64,000 bases of DNA from Brachypodius melanocephalos (lineage: Eukaryota > Chordata > Aves > Passeriformes > Pycnonotidae): the NCBI GenBank assembly GCA_013398615.1, contig VZSR01000028.1, positions 3,251,262 to 3,315,261 of the forward strand, written 5' to 3'. Numbering within the stretch: position 1 is the first letter of the stretch; each line of letters begins with the position of its first letter. The notes under the pieces are model-generated. The model made no database searches and was not told where the DNA came from. It was given only the letters and a program-made list of their open reading frames with translations. The translations under genes were made by a program, and so were the position numbers. Positions 12,901 to 25,440 of this stretch are shown in pieces.

Positions 12901-14020
12901 TCAGTAGTCTTCACTAATTAAAATCAATGTTTCAGTACCAGTCTAGGAATTAATTAGAGAAATAAGTAAACAAATTAGATCCCAACCACATTAGCATCTT
13001 CAAAAATTATTTTTTAAAAAAGAATTCATTACCAAACACAATAATTGAACACAAAAATCCTCGCTCCAGTGCAAATGTACACCAATTGCTCCAGATCCTC
13101 TTTAGTTATTAGGCAACAGGGGCCTCCTCCTTTAGTCACAGACAGGCCAGATCCCAGTCTTTAACTGAGCCATGGAGAAGTTGGATGTGCTGCACAAGCT
13201 GAAATGACCATGTTAGTCTGAATCCTTGGCGTTTTCAGCCAAGTTTTTATTCTTAAGATCACAAAATAACTAAAACTTTTTTCCTTCCCAAGCATGCTGC
13301 TGTTACAAGGGTTTGAGTCAGCAGGAACATATGCATATTTTTCAGAGAGTAATTTTTCCAGTGACTTAATGTCTGAATGAATTTATCAGGAGACATGGAA
13401 GTGTCATTAACATTCGCCCCAAGCAAAAGAGTAGCTTTGAGTGTGTCCACACACATTTGCGTCATTCCAGCCACGGTTCACTACCTTGAGTACTCATTCC
13501 ACCAGACTGTTTGGTCCTGGTAAACACAGAACAAGTTTTCCTGGCTCCTGTACTTATTAAACCAAAGGATTGCTTTGCTGACAAGTGTGTAGCTGGTGTA
13601 TTTCAGAACCCCAGAAAGCAATCATAGGCTATCTCTGAAAAGGTCTCTTTCATGCAAGATCACAAACCTGGTTGGCACAGTAAGGAACTGAACTTTGGAC
13701 TATATAGAGCCTTTCAATAAACCAGAAAAATATTTTGAAGATGGAAAGAGTGAATCTACAAGAACTTCCCAAAGATGAAAGGAAGCTATGCAGAAGGTGA
13801 TTTGAAACGAAATTCTCCTCCCTACGAATACCTGACATCTATGCCTTACTTACACTGCTGCATTTTTCCCAAATGCACACACTGAGACATTTTTGTAAAG
13901 CCAAGTTTGTCAACTTTTCCCACAGGCCAGGATAATTTTGTTCCCATCCAACTGCAGCCAGAGATCTGTTCTGCATCAAATGCAGATCCTCCCAGAACCT
14001 TCCCAGCGCTTTCCCCCCAA
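9926..14020. other. gene-free intergenic stretch
   Basis: Non-coding AT-rich DNA without recognisable genes. A short palindromic E-box (CACCTCAGGTG, 12858-12868) overlaps a TGACGTC CRE-like core at 12867-12873. A few tens of bases near 12730-12765 look like the reverse complement of a decayed CR1 3' end. Confidence 0.5.
12730..12765 (-). mobile_element. possible decayed CR1 3' end
   Basis: The plus strand reads agaatcacac and then catcgagtcca, matching the order found in reverse-complemented CR1-type 3' ends of birds (octamer tail, then the 'catcgagtccaacc' segment). The intervening part is shortened and divergent. It is too short to assign a subfamily. Confidence 0.3.
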
Positions 14021-14031
14021 ATGTCAATAGC

Positions 14032-14056
14032 ATGCAAATGAATTCCACATGCAAAT
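14032..14056 (+). promoter_or_regulatory. paired octamer (POU) motifs
   Basis: Two perfect ATGCAAAT octamers lie at 14032-14039 and 14049-14056, starts 17 bp apart and in the same orientation. Octamers are the classical binding site of POU-domain factors such as Oct-1. The nearest promoter in the window is more than 35 kb away, so this would be a distal element if functional. Confidence 0.4.
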
Positions 14057-17000
14057 GAGCAGCTCAGTGAATATGACAAAACTGTCCTGTTATTCTAGTT
14101 TTGTGGCTTCAGAAAAACATGGCAGCTACACTACCTTTGTGTTACCCTTTATCCAACACCTCTGTTGAGCACAGAGTGGCCAGATTCAGAATAACACACA
14201 CAACTTGATTGCATTTTAGTCCAGAAGCTCACTTAGTGCAAAGCTAGGATTTCTTCCTCTGTTAGATGGAAGGTAAAGGTAAAAAAATTCAGTTTCTTAA
14301 AGCAATAAAATGTTGTATGGGTACTGATGATCCAGTTTCTTCACCCTGGGTAAAAGCCTGAATAGGTTTTGTATGAGTTTCTATCAGGGTATGGGGATAC
14401 AGATTTCTCCTCTCCCCTACTTGCTAAGCGGTCAAGTCCTGATGGTTCCAATAATCTCCACAGCCTTCGCCTACAGACCCACAGTCACAGGCTGAGAAAG
14501 TTCTGTTTTGTTGCCCCCACACCTTTCCATATCAGAGATGTGCACCATGGAAGCTTTGTCACAGTCCATAGACAAAGCAGTTCATGACAAAGCTTTAAAT
14601 ACTTTGTGATGTATCACGTTATGAACTAACATTTTATTGTTTAGTTGTACCAAAACTTATGGTACATTAGAAGCAAGAAGAACAATCTCAGATCCCTCTC
14701 TTGCTCCACAGTTTTAACTTCCATTGGATAAATGTGAAAAAGGAGGCTGTGGTTGTATCAAGAGAGGATAGACCACAATTTTTTAAAGAAAACCACTGTC
14801 AACACCAGAAGATGAAAATTTGGAAAAACTGAACCACTTGTGTAACAGTTTTAAAAACTACTGGTAATTTATAGCTAGATTTTTATTCCAGAAACTTTAC
14901 AGCTCCTCCTTTACAAAAAGTACACATTGTACTTTAACATAACGAGGTTTTAGCTCTTAGTAGTTTAATTACATAGATTCTCAGAACTCATTTCACAGAG
15001 TTATACCACTATACACTGTAAAAATTCAGATACCTTGTGTAAGCACATGCAAAAAAAAATTTCTCCTGTCATCAAGTCCTTGCAAGAAACTTCTTGGGTG
15101 AGCCGTAAAACACATCCTATATACTAACAGTGCCCTACTGATTTCAGTAGGGTGTCAGATACATCAAACACACTGATAGTTCTCACAAAAAGAACATTAA
15201 TAACACTTAAAACGGAATCATTCTGGTCATTATAAAAATCCTCCAATACTAGTGTTACCAGGACCAGCACTTCTTTTAACAAATCTATCAAGTCCCTGCA
15301 ATTAGCTGTTATATAAATCATTTGAAAGAACAATTTACAAGGGCAGCATTTTGCTTTCCATCTGAATCCTCAACTGTTATTAAAACTTTAATAATTCTTG
15401 ATGTTAATGTCACCTGTTTAAAGCAAACGTCATCTGCTAAGTAACAGAGACAACAGAGTTAATTGTGTTGCTGCAGAACTGGGGCACAAATTTTACTAAA
15501 TTAAGGAATCTCAAACAGCTGCAACAATCATAAGGTTCAAGAGCAATTCCTGTACTTTAAGAATGCAAAAGCGATGCTAAATTCTCACATATCACTGGAC
15601 TTCTGCCCATCCTTCTCATAAAAATTAGTAAAAATCCCACTGCATATGCCAAAGTTATACTAGGAAGTGGGAACACGCAGAGAAAAATGTTCACGCAAAA
15701 AGCATCGGTCTGATTTAATTTTCACATTAGTAAGAAAGATGCCACAGTCCCAGGATGTACCTGTGTAATACTGTTCCAGAAAAAGCAAATATTAGGGCTT
15801 AATGTGATTCAGTTTGAAGAAATCCTCAGGCATCATGGCCTAGGAGTTCCAGGAAATAACTCAGCTTATGGATCAAAAAGCTTTTGCTTCCTTCACCCTT
15901 TTTTTGGTTTTTTTTGGTAAAGGTTAAAGATTAATTTCTACTCAAGCATAAATCCACTCCACCCACAGTATCTAGCTGGAGTCCCCTATCAGAGGCTGAC
16001 TTAGAAGATTTGAGCAGGCTGTCCATCCTCCTCAGCTCCTGTCTTATGGGGCACATATTCCTAGGATTCCTGGTGAATACAGGACAATACACAGCTCTCC
16101 TGCTCCTGCATCCACACCAACCACTGCAGTGACACTGGGAAAGCCACCTGCCCACAGATCCCTGTGGGAGTGGCCCTGCCACAGCTACACTGGAAAAATT
16201 GTCCAGATCTGCTTCTCCTGGCAGAGGGTGTTTGTGTGCATCCACAATCGACAGACCCCTGGCTCATCAGGAGCCAAGGACTCTCCTCTTCAAAAGAACA
16301 GCTCAGCTGGGAATAAAAGCTCTTTGATCATCAAGTTCAAGAGTGAGGCATCAATCCTAATGGTCTCAGAGACAAGTCTGAAGCACTCTGCCTGCCAGGC
16401 TGTATTAAAACATTCAGCTCCATATGGCACAGTCCAGGAGCAAAGCCTCTCCCTCGGGAATATTTGGAGCCTGCTGTGGACAGAGCGCTGACGCTGCACA
16501 TCAGTGAGGAAAACACACTGCAGAGCAGGACTGAAAGCACTGTGTGACCTTGGAAGAGCCTCCTGTCCCTGGGGAGATGCACAGCAGGAGCACATCTCCC
16601 ACAGGGACCACAGCAGGATATATTTGGAACTATAAATACAACCTAATGTGAAGACATTATAATACGTTTTTTTATTTACGGCTGTTAGGAACTTGCTCGT
16701 ATCTCTGAAATCTCTTGGGTCTGTTCTTCCACCAGCCTTGCAAAATGGCCAGGAGCACTCTCCTCAGTTACTAGAAAAACAGTAGGAGCAAGCCAGATTA
16801 AAAGGGGCTCTTGATACAGACTGCTGGTAAATCATTTGCCTGTTAAATTAAACATGTAAACAAAGCTTCATAGCAGAGATGCTTGTTGGGGAGCATTTAT
16901 TAGCTCTTTCATGCTTCCCTTTTTAAAAGTTCTTTTATTCTTCAGCATTGTATCTTGATGCTGATTTCATTACATTCAGCTTCAGCAATATAATCTTGTA

Positions 17001-18500
17001 GTAATCTTCACCAGCGGTTATGCAAGAAAAGGAAATTAAGAGAGGTCAAAGGCAGATAGATGTCTGTTACAAGGTTTGTCAAAAACATGCATGTCCTGAC
17101 AGATGCTGTGAGTTGAGTGGTAATTACACAGAGCTGAGATAATCACGGGCTAAGCCTGTGTAAAGTAATCTGGTGAGCCCACCTGCACAGGCTCCTATTT
17201 CTATTATCACCCTAAGGAGCAGAACTGATGATGGACCTTGGCACCCTGTGGTTACTGCATTTGATGTACCTTTATAAACCCAGTGCCTGGCTTTCAGTGG
17301 CAACTTTGCTTTTTTCTGTCACTTCATAAGACCCACGCTCAGTAACTTTAGAAATACTGCAGTTAAGAAGATATAAATGTTTTGACGTAACGGTCATGAC
17401 TACGGATGAATTTATTTTTTTTATTTCAGCAGCTGAACTGCAAATGTGCACAAGTGAGGAAAACATTTAATGGTGGTCTGTCAAGAGGACAGCTTAAGAA
17501 ATCCCACCAAATGGTCAGGATCAAATAAGTAAATTCTACTTCATCAAAGCTGAGAACAAAATCACACGTAGTTGTCATTGATGCAGAAAGTTGGAATATG
17601 CTCTCTAAAATGTTAACTATGTATAGTTCAGCCTAAAATTCTTCAGCCCACCCTAGCAAAGTGTGCAAGGTAAGGTCCTTTTCAGTTATAATGCTGACTA
17701 TGCCAGTATGACAGATGTTTCCTGTCCCACTGGCTCCATTAGTGCTTCACTCAATCTCTGTGTTTCCAGCAAATGTTGGCTAACTGAAAGGTTTTAATCT
17801 TTCTCACTCATGCTATACATTGCCTCTGTATCAGGCCAGTACAGATGCCTCCAAATTAGCTCAGAGCATTAACATTCCAGATTCTTCATCTTGTGCACAA
17901 GACCAATGCATCATATTTTCTTCTGTGAGTTCTCAGAGATGATTTGAAGATGTTTTTCTGTTTGACATATGCTTGCATCAAGAGCTCCACACTTTCAGAT
18001 CTCCAGTACATGCTTCAATTTTTCCTATTTTCCACTTCTATTTTCCAAATAAGCTTTTGGAATTGTCACCAGGAGGGAGGGTCGAGGAAAAAAGCCCCAT
18101 AACTAAATGCTGAGCTCATTTCACCATATGTGAAGTTGCAACTAGAAGCCAAAGTGTTTTTGTATCATCTAATCTATTGCAGAAAAGGCCAGAAAATGGA
18201 GGAGCCAAGGACTTACCAGGTCCTGGGCCAACACGAGAGCACTGAAGGCCTACCCCAGCTGTCAGCAAAAGCACTGGAGAGATTGCATCTGGGCCTAAGC
18301 TTTTTAAAGCTGAAGCTGGAAGGGTCTTGCCACAAGGAGAAAAATCTGGTTCATGCTACAACATAATCAACTCTATTTCAACACTAACAGTAACCTTTTA
18401 AAATCGCTCCCAGTGTAAACAGCCTCTTGAGACAATGTTTGGTGCCCATGGAAAAGAAGCTATGGTAAAATGAGAATATTAAATAGCATGAAATACATAG
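14057..18500. other. gene-free intergenic stretch
   Basis: No coding exon or RNA gene was recognised. The segment at about 16000-16600 is GC-richer and carries overlapping open frames on both strands (plus 16129-16491, minus 15931-16245 and 16290-16595). None resembles a known protein, so it is more likely an old repeat or chance. A candidate conserved non-coding element is listed at 16890-17180. Confidence 0.5.
16890..17180. promoter_or_regulatory. candidate conserved non-coding element
   Basis: About 290 bp of non-repetitive sequence with dense transcription-factor-like words. A direct-repeat-1 nuclear-receptor-like site, AGGTCAAAGGCAG, lies at 17043-17055. Nearby are GATA-type words (gagataatc), a TAATTA-like core and CAGCTT repeats. 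No open frame is present. Conservation is not shown. Confidence 0.25.
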
Positions 18501-18536
18501 CTCTCTCTCTGTGTGTGTGTGTGTGTGTGTGTGTGT
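18501..18536. repeat. (CT)5(GT)13 microsatellite
   Basis: Five CT dinucleotides run directly into thirteen GT dinucleotides without interruption. It is a compound microsatellite and probably length-polymorphic. Confidence 0.97.
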
Positions 18537-21500
18537 TGATCCATCAGATCACATAACAGACTTAACGATGACCTTGGGCATTTTTGTAGATGACTTGGAT
18601 GGATCCTCTAATTCTACAGGAAATTGAGCCTGGATGCCCCCTACAACACAGATTTTTACAGCTCTTTATTCAGCAGTGCTTTCTGTAATCTTACTCTGTT
18701 TAAATAAGGTGACAATCACAGAGCAATGGCACCAACCAGTAAGTAAAATTCTGCCTCTGTACATGTTTACAGGACCCAGGCCTTGTGGTTCAGCTAGAAA
18801 AATTTATCACATATTCCCATACAAAAGGTTAGATTTTCACACAGCAAAACCTGGTGCAGCTCTTTATTAGGAGACCTCATAAGGGCTTCCTTTATGCTGT
18901 CAACTCTCTCTAGCTAATATTACACATATTTAAGGTGACTTATGAGGATACCAAAAAGAGTTAATCCACTCTGATTTCATGGCATTTTTATGGATTTTTG
19001 TTGGCAGTCGAACATGAAAAGGGTGCAGCCTTCTGCAATAAATATCTAAACTGAGTAAAGGGGAGCACTGCTGTTATGAATACATGAACTGTCTGTTAGA
19101 GCTATACCCACCCACTGAAACGAGGGAATATTTTTGGTCAGTTGAACAGAGGAACTGGAAGGCAACAAGCAGAAAGGCAGATAACAGCCTAAGAAGTAAC
19201 CATCCAATAAGGCAACAACAGGAGTCAGGCCCACACAGAACAGACAAGAAGATGCACCCAACGAGGACACACAGAGTGGAGAACAGTCTACGTGACACAC
19301 AGGGTAAACACTGTACCTCTCATGTTGAGACAGCCTCATCTGGGATCTCCTGTTTGTTTGGGTTTTCTTTTATTAATCTTTTATTGCTCTACTTTCTAGT
19401 ACTTTTCTCCATCTATATACCTTTCACGTGAGCTAGAATAGGCATTTAGGAAATTTAGTTTGGGATTCCAGATACTTCTCACCTGACGATCATCACATAC
19501 AAAATTGGTCCTTCACAGCTAAAACCACTGAAATTGTCTAGCTTTAGCTTCCAAATATTAGATGCTACATATCATCCTCTATTAAACTAAGAGCTGCTAG
19601 AATTACCTTCCCTAGTTATATTTCTGTTAGTACAAAACAAGTTCTCTCTAAATGAAGACTGAAATGCAGTAAGCCTTGAATCCCTCATCCTCAAATCCTT
19701 CCCCATTCTCAAAAATTTTTTACTTTCTACATGTATTTCAAGTGTCCGACTGACTTTTGAATGCATGGACACCAAAGAGCCAGGCAAGTTACATGTGGAA
19801 TGATTTTGCTGAAGCTATTTATAACTTCTTGATCCTTGCCAAATGCAAGAAAACTTAAATGAAAAAATGTTCTAGAGGAACACAAGAACTGGAGATCTAA
19901 CACAACTCTTACTTAATTTCAGCATTCAGTCACTTCCATCTCTTTTATCTCTGCTTGCAAGCATGGTGATCTCTCAAGGTTTACACAGGGAGCCAGAGGC
20001 AGGCAGGAAATCAGGAGCCTTCACCCCTTTCCAGGGGCTGCAGGGCCTGAACTAGCCCAGAAGCAATCACTCCACCATATTACACACCTGTTGTTATAGA
20101 AAAACAAGAAAAAGACAGAAGCTCTCCACATGGAAAAACGAGACCTGGGATGATTTGCTTAACAGAAAGATCTAAGTACAAAGCACCAGCAGAAACCCCC
20201 CGTGCTGGCTGCTGCTAACACCTGTCAGCACCACTGAGATAACATTTGTTTCACACATGTCCTGGCTTGGCAGGCACCTGATTTACATTTTCACACTTTG
20301 TATCAGCTTTCTACACACTTGCTCTCTAGCATAGTGTTCATACATCAGACACCACTGTCATCTCATTTTTCAGGGCTATCATAGCTAGATTATTGCAGGG
20401 GACAAATCTCTTGCTCTGAAGTACACCTGCATCAAAACACAGTAACCTTGAGGTACCATATGAATTAATGACACGCAAATTTTAGGTTAGAAAGCTATTA
20501 GCCTGTAAATAACCAAGCCTATTTAATTTCCAGACTTCTCCTTACTGCACTCTAATAATGAACTCTGACTATTAAATTAAAACCAGTGACCAGTAACTGT
20601 GACTTCACTTTTCTTAACAGAATTGCACCCATTTCTCGCAGTCCTAAATTTGGCCCAGAAGCCACTGAACTCACCAGTCCCATCTTATCTTACCTGGAGA
20701 GATCTCTCTTTTTTAGAGACTAAGAAAGGCAAATGACTACAAACCAGGACATAATCATGTATCAGCCCACTATGTGGTGGGAAGGATGGCCTCTCAGACT
20801 CCAAATTTCTCTTGGAGCCATGTTTTTCAGTGAGACTGTGTTACAGGATATGGACCTATTTCAACAAACACAGAGGTGTTTTCTGTACACCACCCCACAT
20901 CTTGCAACCCAGACTTGAGAAAAACTGAAAAAAAGATTGACCTGACTCTGTCCTGACTGGTAAAGAGAGCCCAAATTTGCCAAGCTGTGTGACAAAGTCT
21001 AGCCCCTGGCTACAAAGCACCTCCTGGCAGCTCAGGTAATTCTGTTTTGGGTTAATCAGCTGGTTCCCAAAGGAAATGGGAGTGTGACAGTAACAATGGA
21101 GGAATAATACTTTGTGCATGTAGGCTCATGTCTTGTGTGACTTGTAAATTTATCAGCAGATTTCAAACAAAGTTGACAGAGGAATGGGCAATTCAGAGTT
21201 AAGAGGAAACAGGCAGCTAAATAGAGGACACTATCTTCAGCATCTGGCTGAGGGAACAGCTTTTGACATCACAGAACATAGCTGGAATGCTGCCCTTTTA
21301 AATTCTGCAACTATAAAAAAGTCAAAGTTTGCATAAATCATGTAGTAGAAATCTATAGAAAACAGATTTGTTACTTCAGTTGTTCCTTTTGTTCTGAAGG
21401 AAAAGTTCAAAGCTTTTCTGGATGGAATACTATTCCCACATTGGTTTGTCACTGGTACACAAATCCTATTACAGTATCACAGCACATATAAAATGGGGGA

Positions 21501-23280
21501 CTAAATGCTTCCCCAAAGTGATGGAATGGCAGACAACAAATACAGTGTTTTGCTTAAGAAGTTAAGAGGTTACTTTGGTACAAACACTGGAGCAGAAAAA
21601 AGTTATTAAAGCATTCTTGGCACCAGCTTCCTTTCTACCTTGAATTCTTATTTTAACTCAGTTTTCACTTTAACCTTGCCCTTCACCTTTATGGAATTTC
21701 ATTGAATACAGAAGAAAGTGTTTTCTTTGCTGCCTGTGGTAACAAAACCTGTTGGTTTTGCTCACTCTGAAATGTAGGTGTGTCACCAGCAGACGATTTT
21801 GCTGTCAGTACAGTTGGACTCACGTGCCAGAAGTGTGTGACCCTGGGGTCATATAAAGGCATCTAATTGTAACAGAAGGCTGCATGTTTTATAGAAATAA
21901 TAAAGTTCTACAAGCAAGAGGAAAACAAGAGCATTTCACAAAGGGCTGAGTAAATGTTACTTTGCTGATTTCCACCAGATGCTGTGCATTTCCAGTGCTG
22001 AAAGGGCCATGTACCCTTCAGACTGGGGTGATACATCTCAAGCTTGGCTGAAAACATGTCAGAGCCCTGATGGCTTTCACCTGACAGTGGTGCTCAGGGT
22101 GCTGCAGTGGAACCAGAAATCTGGAAGCATAAGGGAGAGATTGTCATTCTGCAGGCTTAATAATATAACATTTTTAACCTAATTTCAGGGTTATAAAACA
22201 ACCTTGAGAAAAGCCTTTCAGGTCTCAAACTAGAGTTTATGGAGCTAACATGTGCTTTACTGTCATTCTCCTAGTGCCAGGGGTAGAGCTTAAAGAAGAT
22301 GCTGAAAAGCAAAAATGTTATCCTTTCTCCTGGTACTCACTGATCTCCATTCTCCTCTAAGTTAGAAGATGCCAGTCAAAACCCTGTCTTGTGTGTCCCG
22401 ACTGAGTGCGAAGACATTGCCCTTGCAGAATCTGTGTTCTGTACATAATTTACAAGATGGAAGTGGACACAGAGCAAAGCAAGGCATTAAAGAGGACAAA
22501 GAGGCTTTTTTCACCCAAGTTTCTCCCTCCCAGCATGAGAAACTATGTGAGCTGGATAGATTTGCATCAAACACCCACTACCTTTCCTTCCCCAAACATC
22601 TGATGAATCCAACATGGTCACACATGGCACGCTACTTTCCTAATTTAACTCCTGTCTCATGAATCAGATGCTTTGTTGAAAAGATTGTGCTTTGATGCAG
22701 ATGGAGAGGACTGAGAATGGATACAGAGCTGTTCAGACACTTGCTCACATAAGAATTTAAAAGAAAACCAAAGCCCTAATGACACACGGGCTTTAATTTG
22801 CAATCCAGCATTGGACACATAAGCCATCCTCTCCAGTTCTCCATTAGAGCCAAGGACAAATGGCAAACAGAATCAATCCAAGGAAAAATGCAGTCTTTAT
22901 TTTGCTTTAACCAGCAATTTCAGGAAATGCTTAATCTTCTTGCACTTTGCACAGAACGGACGTTTATTTAAGCAACAGTATAGAAACTGACTGGGGAAAC
23001 AATGCCTGATATTTTAAAAGATTAAAAAAGTTACCAATTACATCAGTTACAGTTCAATGTCCCAAAAGCAGAACAATATATAAAGCTCCTGTCAAATGAT
23101 TTCTATCCAGCACGAGTTTTTGAACTGATATCACTAATAATATTTCAGCCTCAGTGTAAGATAGTTTTTGCAGAACTAATATTATCTTGCTACTAAAGGT
23201 TTTTTTCAAAATAAAAAGATATCTCAGCCTAATTATCTTAATGCCATACAAACTCTAGTATCAGTATTGACCTTTTTACT
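18537..23280. other. gene-free intergenic stretch
   Basis: AT-rich non-coding DNA. Open frames in both strands are short and without recognisable domains. No transposable element or RNA gene was recognised. Confidence 0.5.
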
Positions 23281-23440
23281 TCCTTTAGAAATCACAATCA
23301 ACACCCATCCTGCAAATTAATCTCCTAAATTGTTTCCTTGTCAAAGTGTCATGCTTTTTCATTAGTGATTGTAGCTAATTGCAATTCTTCCCAATCTGCT
23401 ATGCAGCTAATTATCTAACACAGACTTTACTGCCAGGGTA
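23281..23440. promoter_or_regulatory. candidate conserved non-coding element, homeodomain-type
   Basis: A dense cluster of TAAT-type cores. AGCTAATT occurs twice about 32 bp apart, giving TAATTG at 23376-23381 and TAATTA at 23408-23413, with further cattag and aattaat words upstream. The sequence is non-repetitive and has no open frame. The cluster resembles vertebrate developmental enhancers. This is texture, not proof. Confidence 0.28.
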
Positions 23441-24879
23441 TGCATGTTGTCTCTGTTATACAGTGAAATGTATCACCAAATGATGCTTTGCTTTCCATGT
23501 GCTAGGTGCTGTACAAACACAGAATTACCTCTGGCACTTCGGTATCAATAAAGCCACGCTCACATTTGAGTGCTCTGGTGCTTGGCTCTGAGCACACGCG
23601 TGCAGAAACCATGGGATGAAAAGCAGAACAGTCAGTCCTTACTGTCTGGAGGCAGGAGGGGCATACAAATGAAAACCATTTCATCCAGGATCATGAAAAA
23701 TTTCAGAAGGGGCAGCAACTGAACTCAGAATCTTCTGATCCAGGTTTACAGCTTCACGAATAGCTCGCTCTCAAGCATTTATAGTACATACATGCCACAA
23801 TCCAGACTAAGAAAACCTTGAACTGAATTGTGACAACACAGCTGGCATTTCTTAATTACAAAGTCAGAAATACAGTCCTGGTTTCCAGAATATAGTTGAA
23901 GAGCTTTCTCTTTAAAGAGAAAGGAAAAGATGGGAAAGATAGACAACCTGCTAGCAGCAACATGGAAAGAACCTGGCTGTATTCATACATATCTTTTTCA
24001 TGTACATGATTACAGCTAAGAGAAAGGCAGGGAACTGACAGCATTATTCCCTTCAATCAGTGGTGGGCAGTGTGCAGTAAACCAAGATTCTGAAAGGAGC
24101 TCCTAAGCAACTACTTGAAACAGCCATTTTAACACCTGAAGGGGTACAGAGGTGAATTACAAAATTCAACATTCAGGAATGATATTCCCAAAAACCAAAA
24201 CAGGCTGAATTTTCAAGACTTCAAGAAAAATCACACAATCTTGTCAAGACACAAAGTAATTAAAAAAAATTAAATTAAAAAGTTCACCTGAGATGTTACT
24301 GCCCGTTTCACACAAAGCAGGACAAAAGCAGCAAGACTTGTGGGATTCTGGTGGGAAGGAAAATTGAAACAAGAAAATATTAAACTGTTCTTCTGGGGGA
24401 GTTTAAATTGGTACAGATTGGAGATGGAAAGTGATTGGGACTGAAATAGATGCTGATGAGATTTTGAAGGGAAACAGATCCAATGATATGTGCTAAGCCA
24501 GGCCATGTCTTTATGAAGCAGTCTGCATCAACCAGTGTGTAATTCATCAACATTTCTGGCTTCTTCAGTCAGCTTCGGGAATTTTTGTCAACATTTATCT
24601 GAATTTCCCACTATTCTCCAATAACATTACAGCCCCAAGAGATGGGCCTACTAAGGGCCCCAAATCTCTGCTTGTTCATTACCTCCATCACCACTGCAAC
24701 TTACAAACAAACACCCCCTTTCATGCCAGAGGGGGCTTTCTTCATTGCCTTCTCTCCATCCTCTTTCCTGGCTTCTGTACCACCACCAGTCTGCAACTTA
24801 TGTGACACCAATGCACAGAAAGTTACAGTTTGTGGTGATTTATAACCAAAGGAAATTCTGAAAATTATTTGTTGATTGG

Positions 24880-25180
24880 CACAGCAGGTAAAAACTTCTT
24901 GACCAAAATTACTCAGGTAGTTGGACTATTGTAATCAAACCATGTCCTCACTTACTTGTGTAAGTTTATCTGTCAATAAATGATCAATAACAAAGTTATT
25001 CCCCATTTGCCCAAAGTTAAATTGGCCATAGCTATTTAAAATATTTCATGTTCAAATATTGCCATATTATGAAACAGGGCTATAAAACAGAACTTACTGA
25101 TATATACTTCTAATTACAGCTAACCTAAAGACCTTTTTGAGTGGAGATTTAGATAATTACTACCAGATTGCTCTTATATT
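24880..25180. promoter_or_regulatory. candidate conserved non-coding element
   Basis: About 300 bp of AT-rich but non-simple sequence with clustered factor-like words: a SOX-type AACAAAG at 24989-24995, a MEF2-like CTATTTAAAATA near 25032-25043, and TAATCA/TAATTA cores at both ends. No open frame and no repeat match were seen. Confidence 0.25.
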
Positions 25181-25396
25181 TTTATTTCAGTAAGTCACAG
25201 TGCTGTTGCCAATTCATAAAGCAGCTTCAAGATCTGTTTGTGCTGAAAGACATAAAGATATAAGGGCAAGAAAATATTCACTGAAGTTTAAGGTCAACGA
25301 TATGCCATGTGAAATATACACTGAAATGAATTAACTGCAAATCACCACATCAAATATTCCAGGAGCTTTACTGCTTATGCCTGTTTAACTTTTATG

Positions 25397-25440
25397 GATA
25401 TATATACACACATATATACACAAACACACTCATAAACATA
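25397..25440. repeat. AT/AC-rich low-complexity tract
   Basis: Alternating purine-pyrimidine sequence (tatatatacacacatatatacacaaa and similar), an imperfect microsatellite with TA and CA units. Confidence 0.8.
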
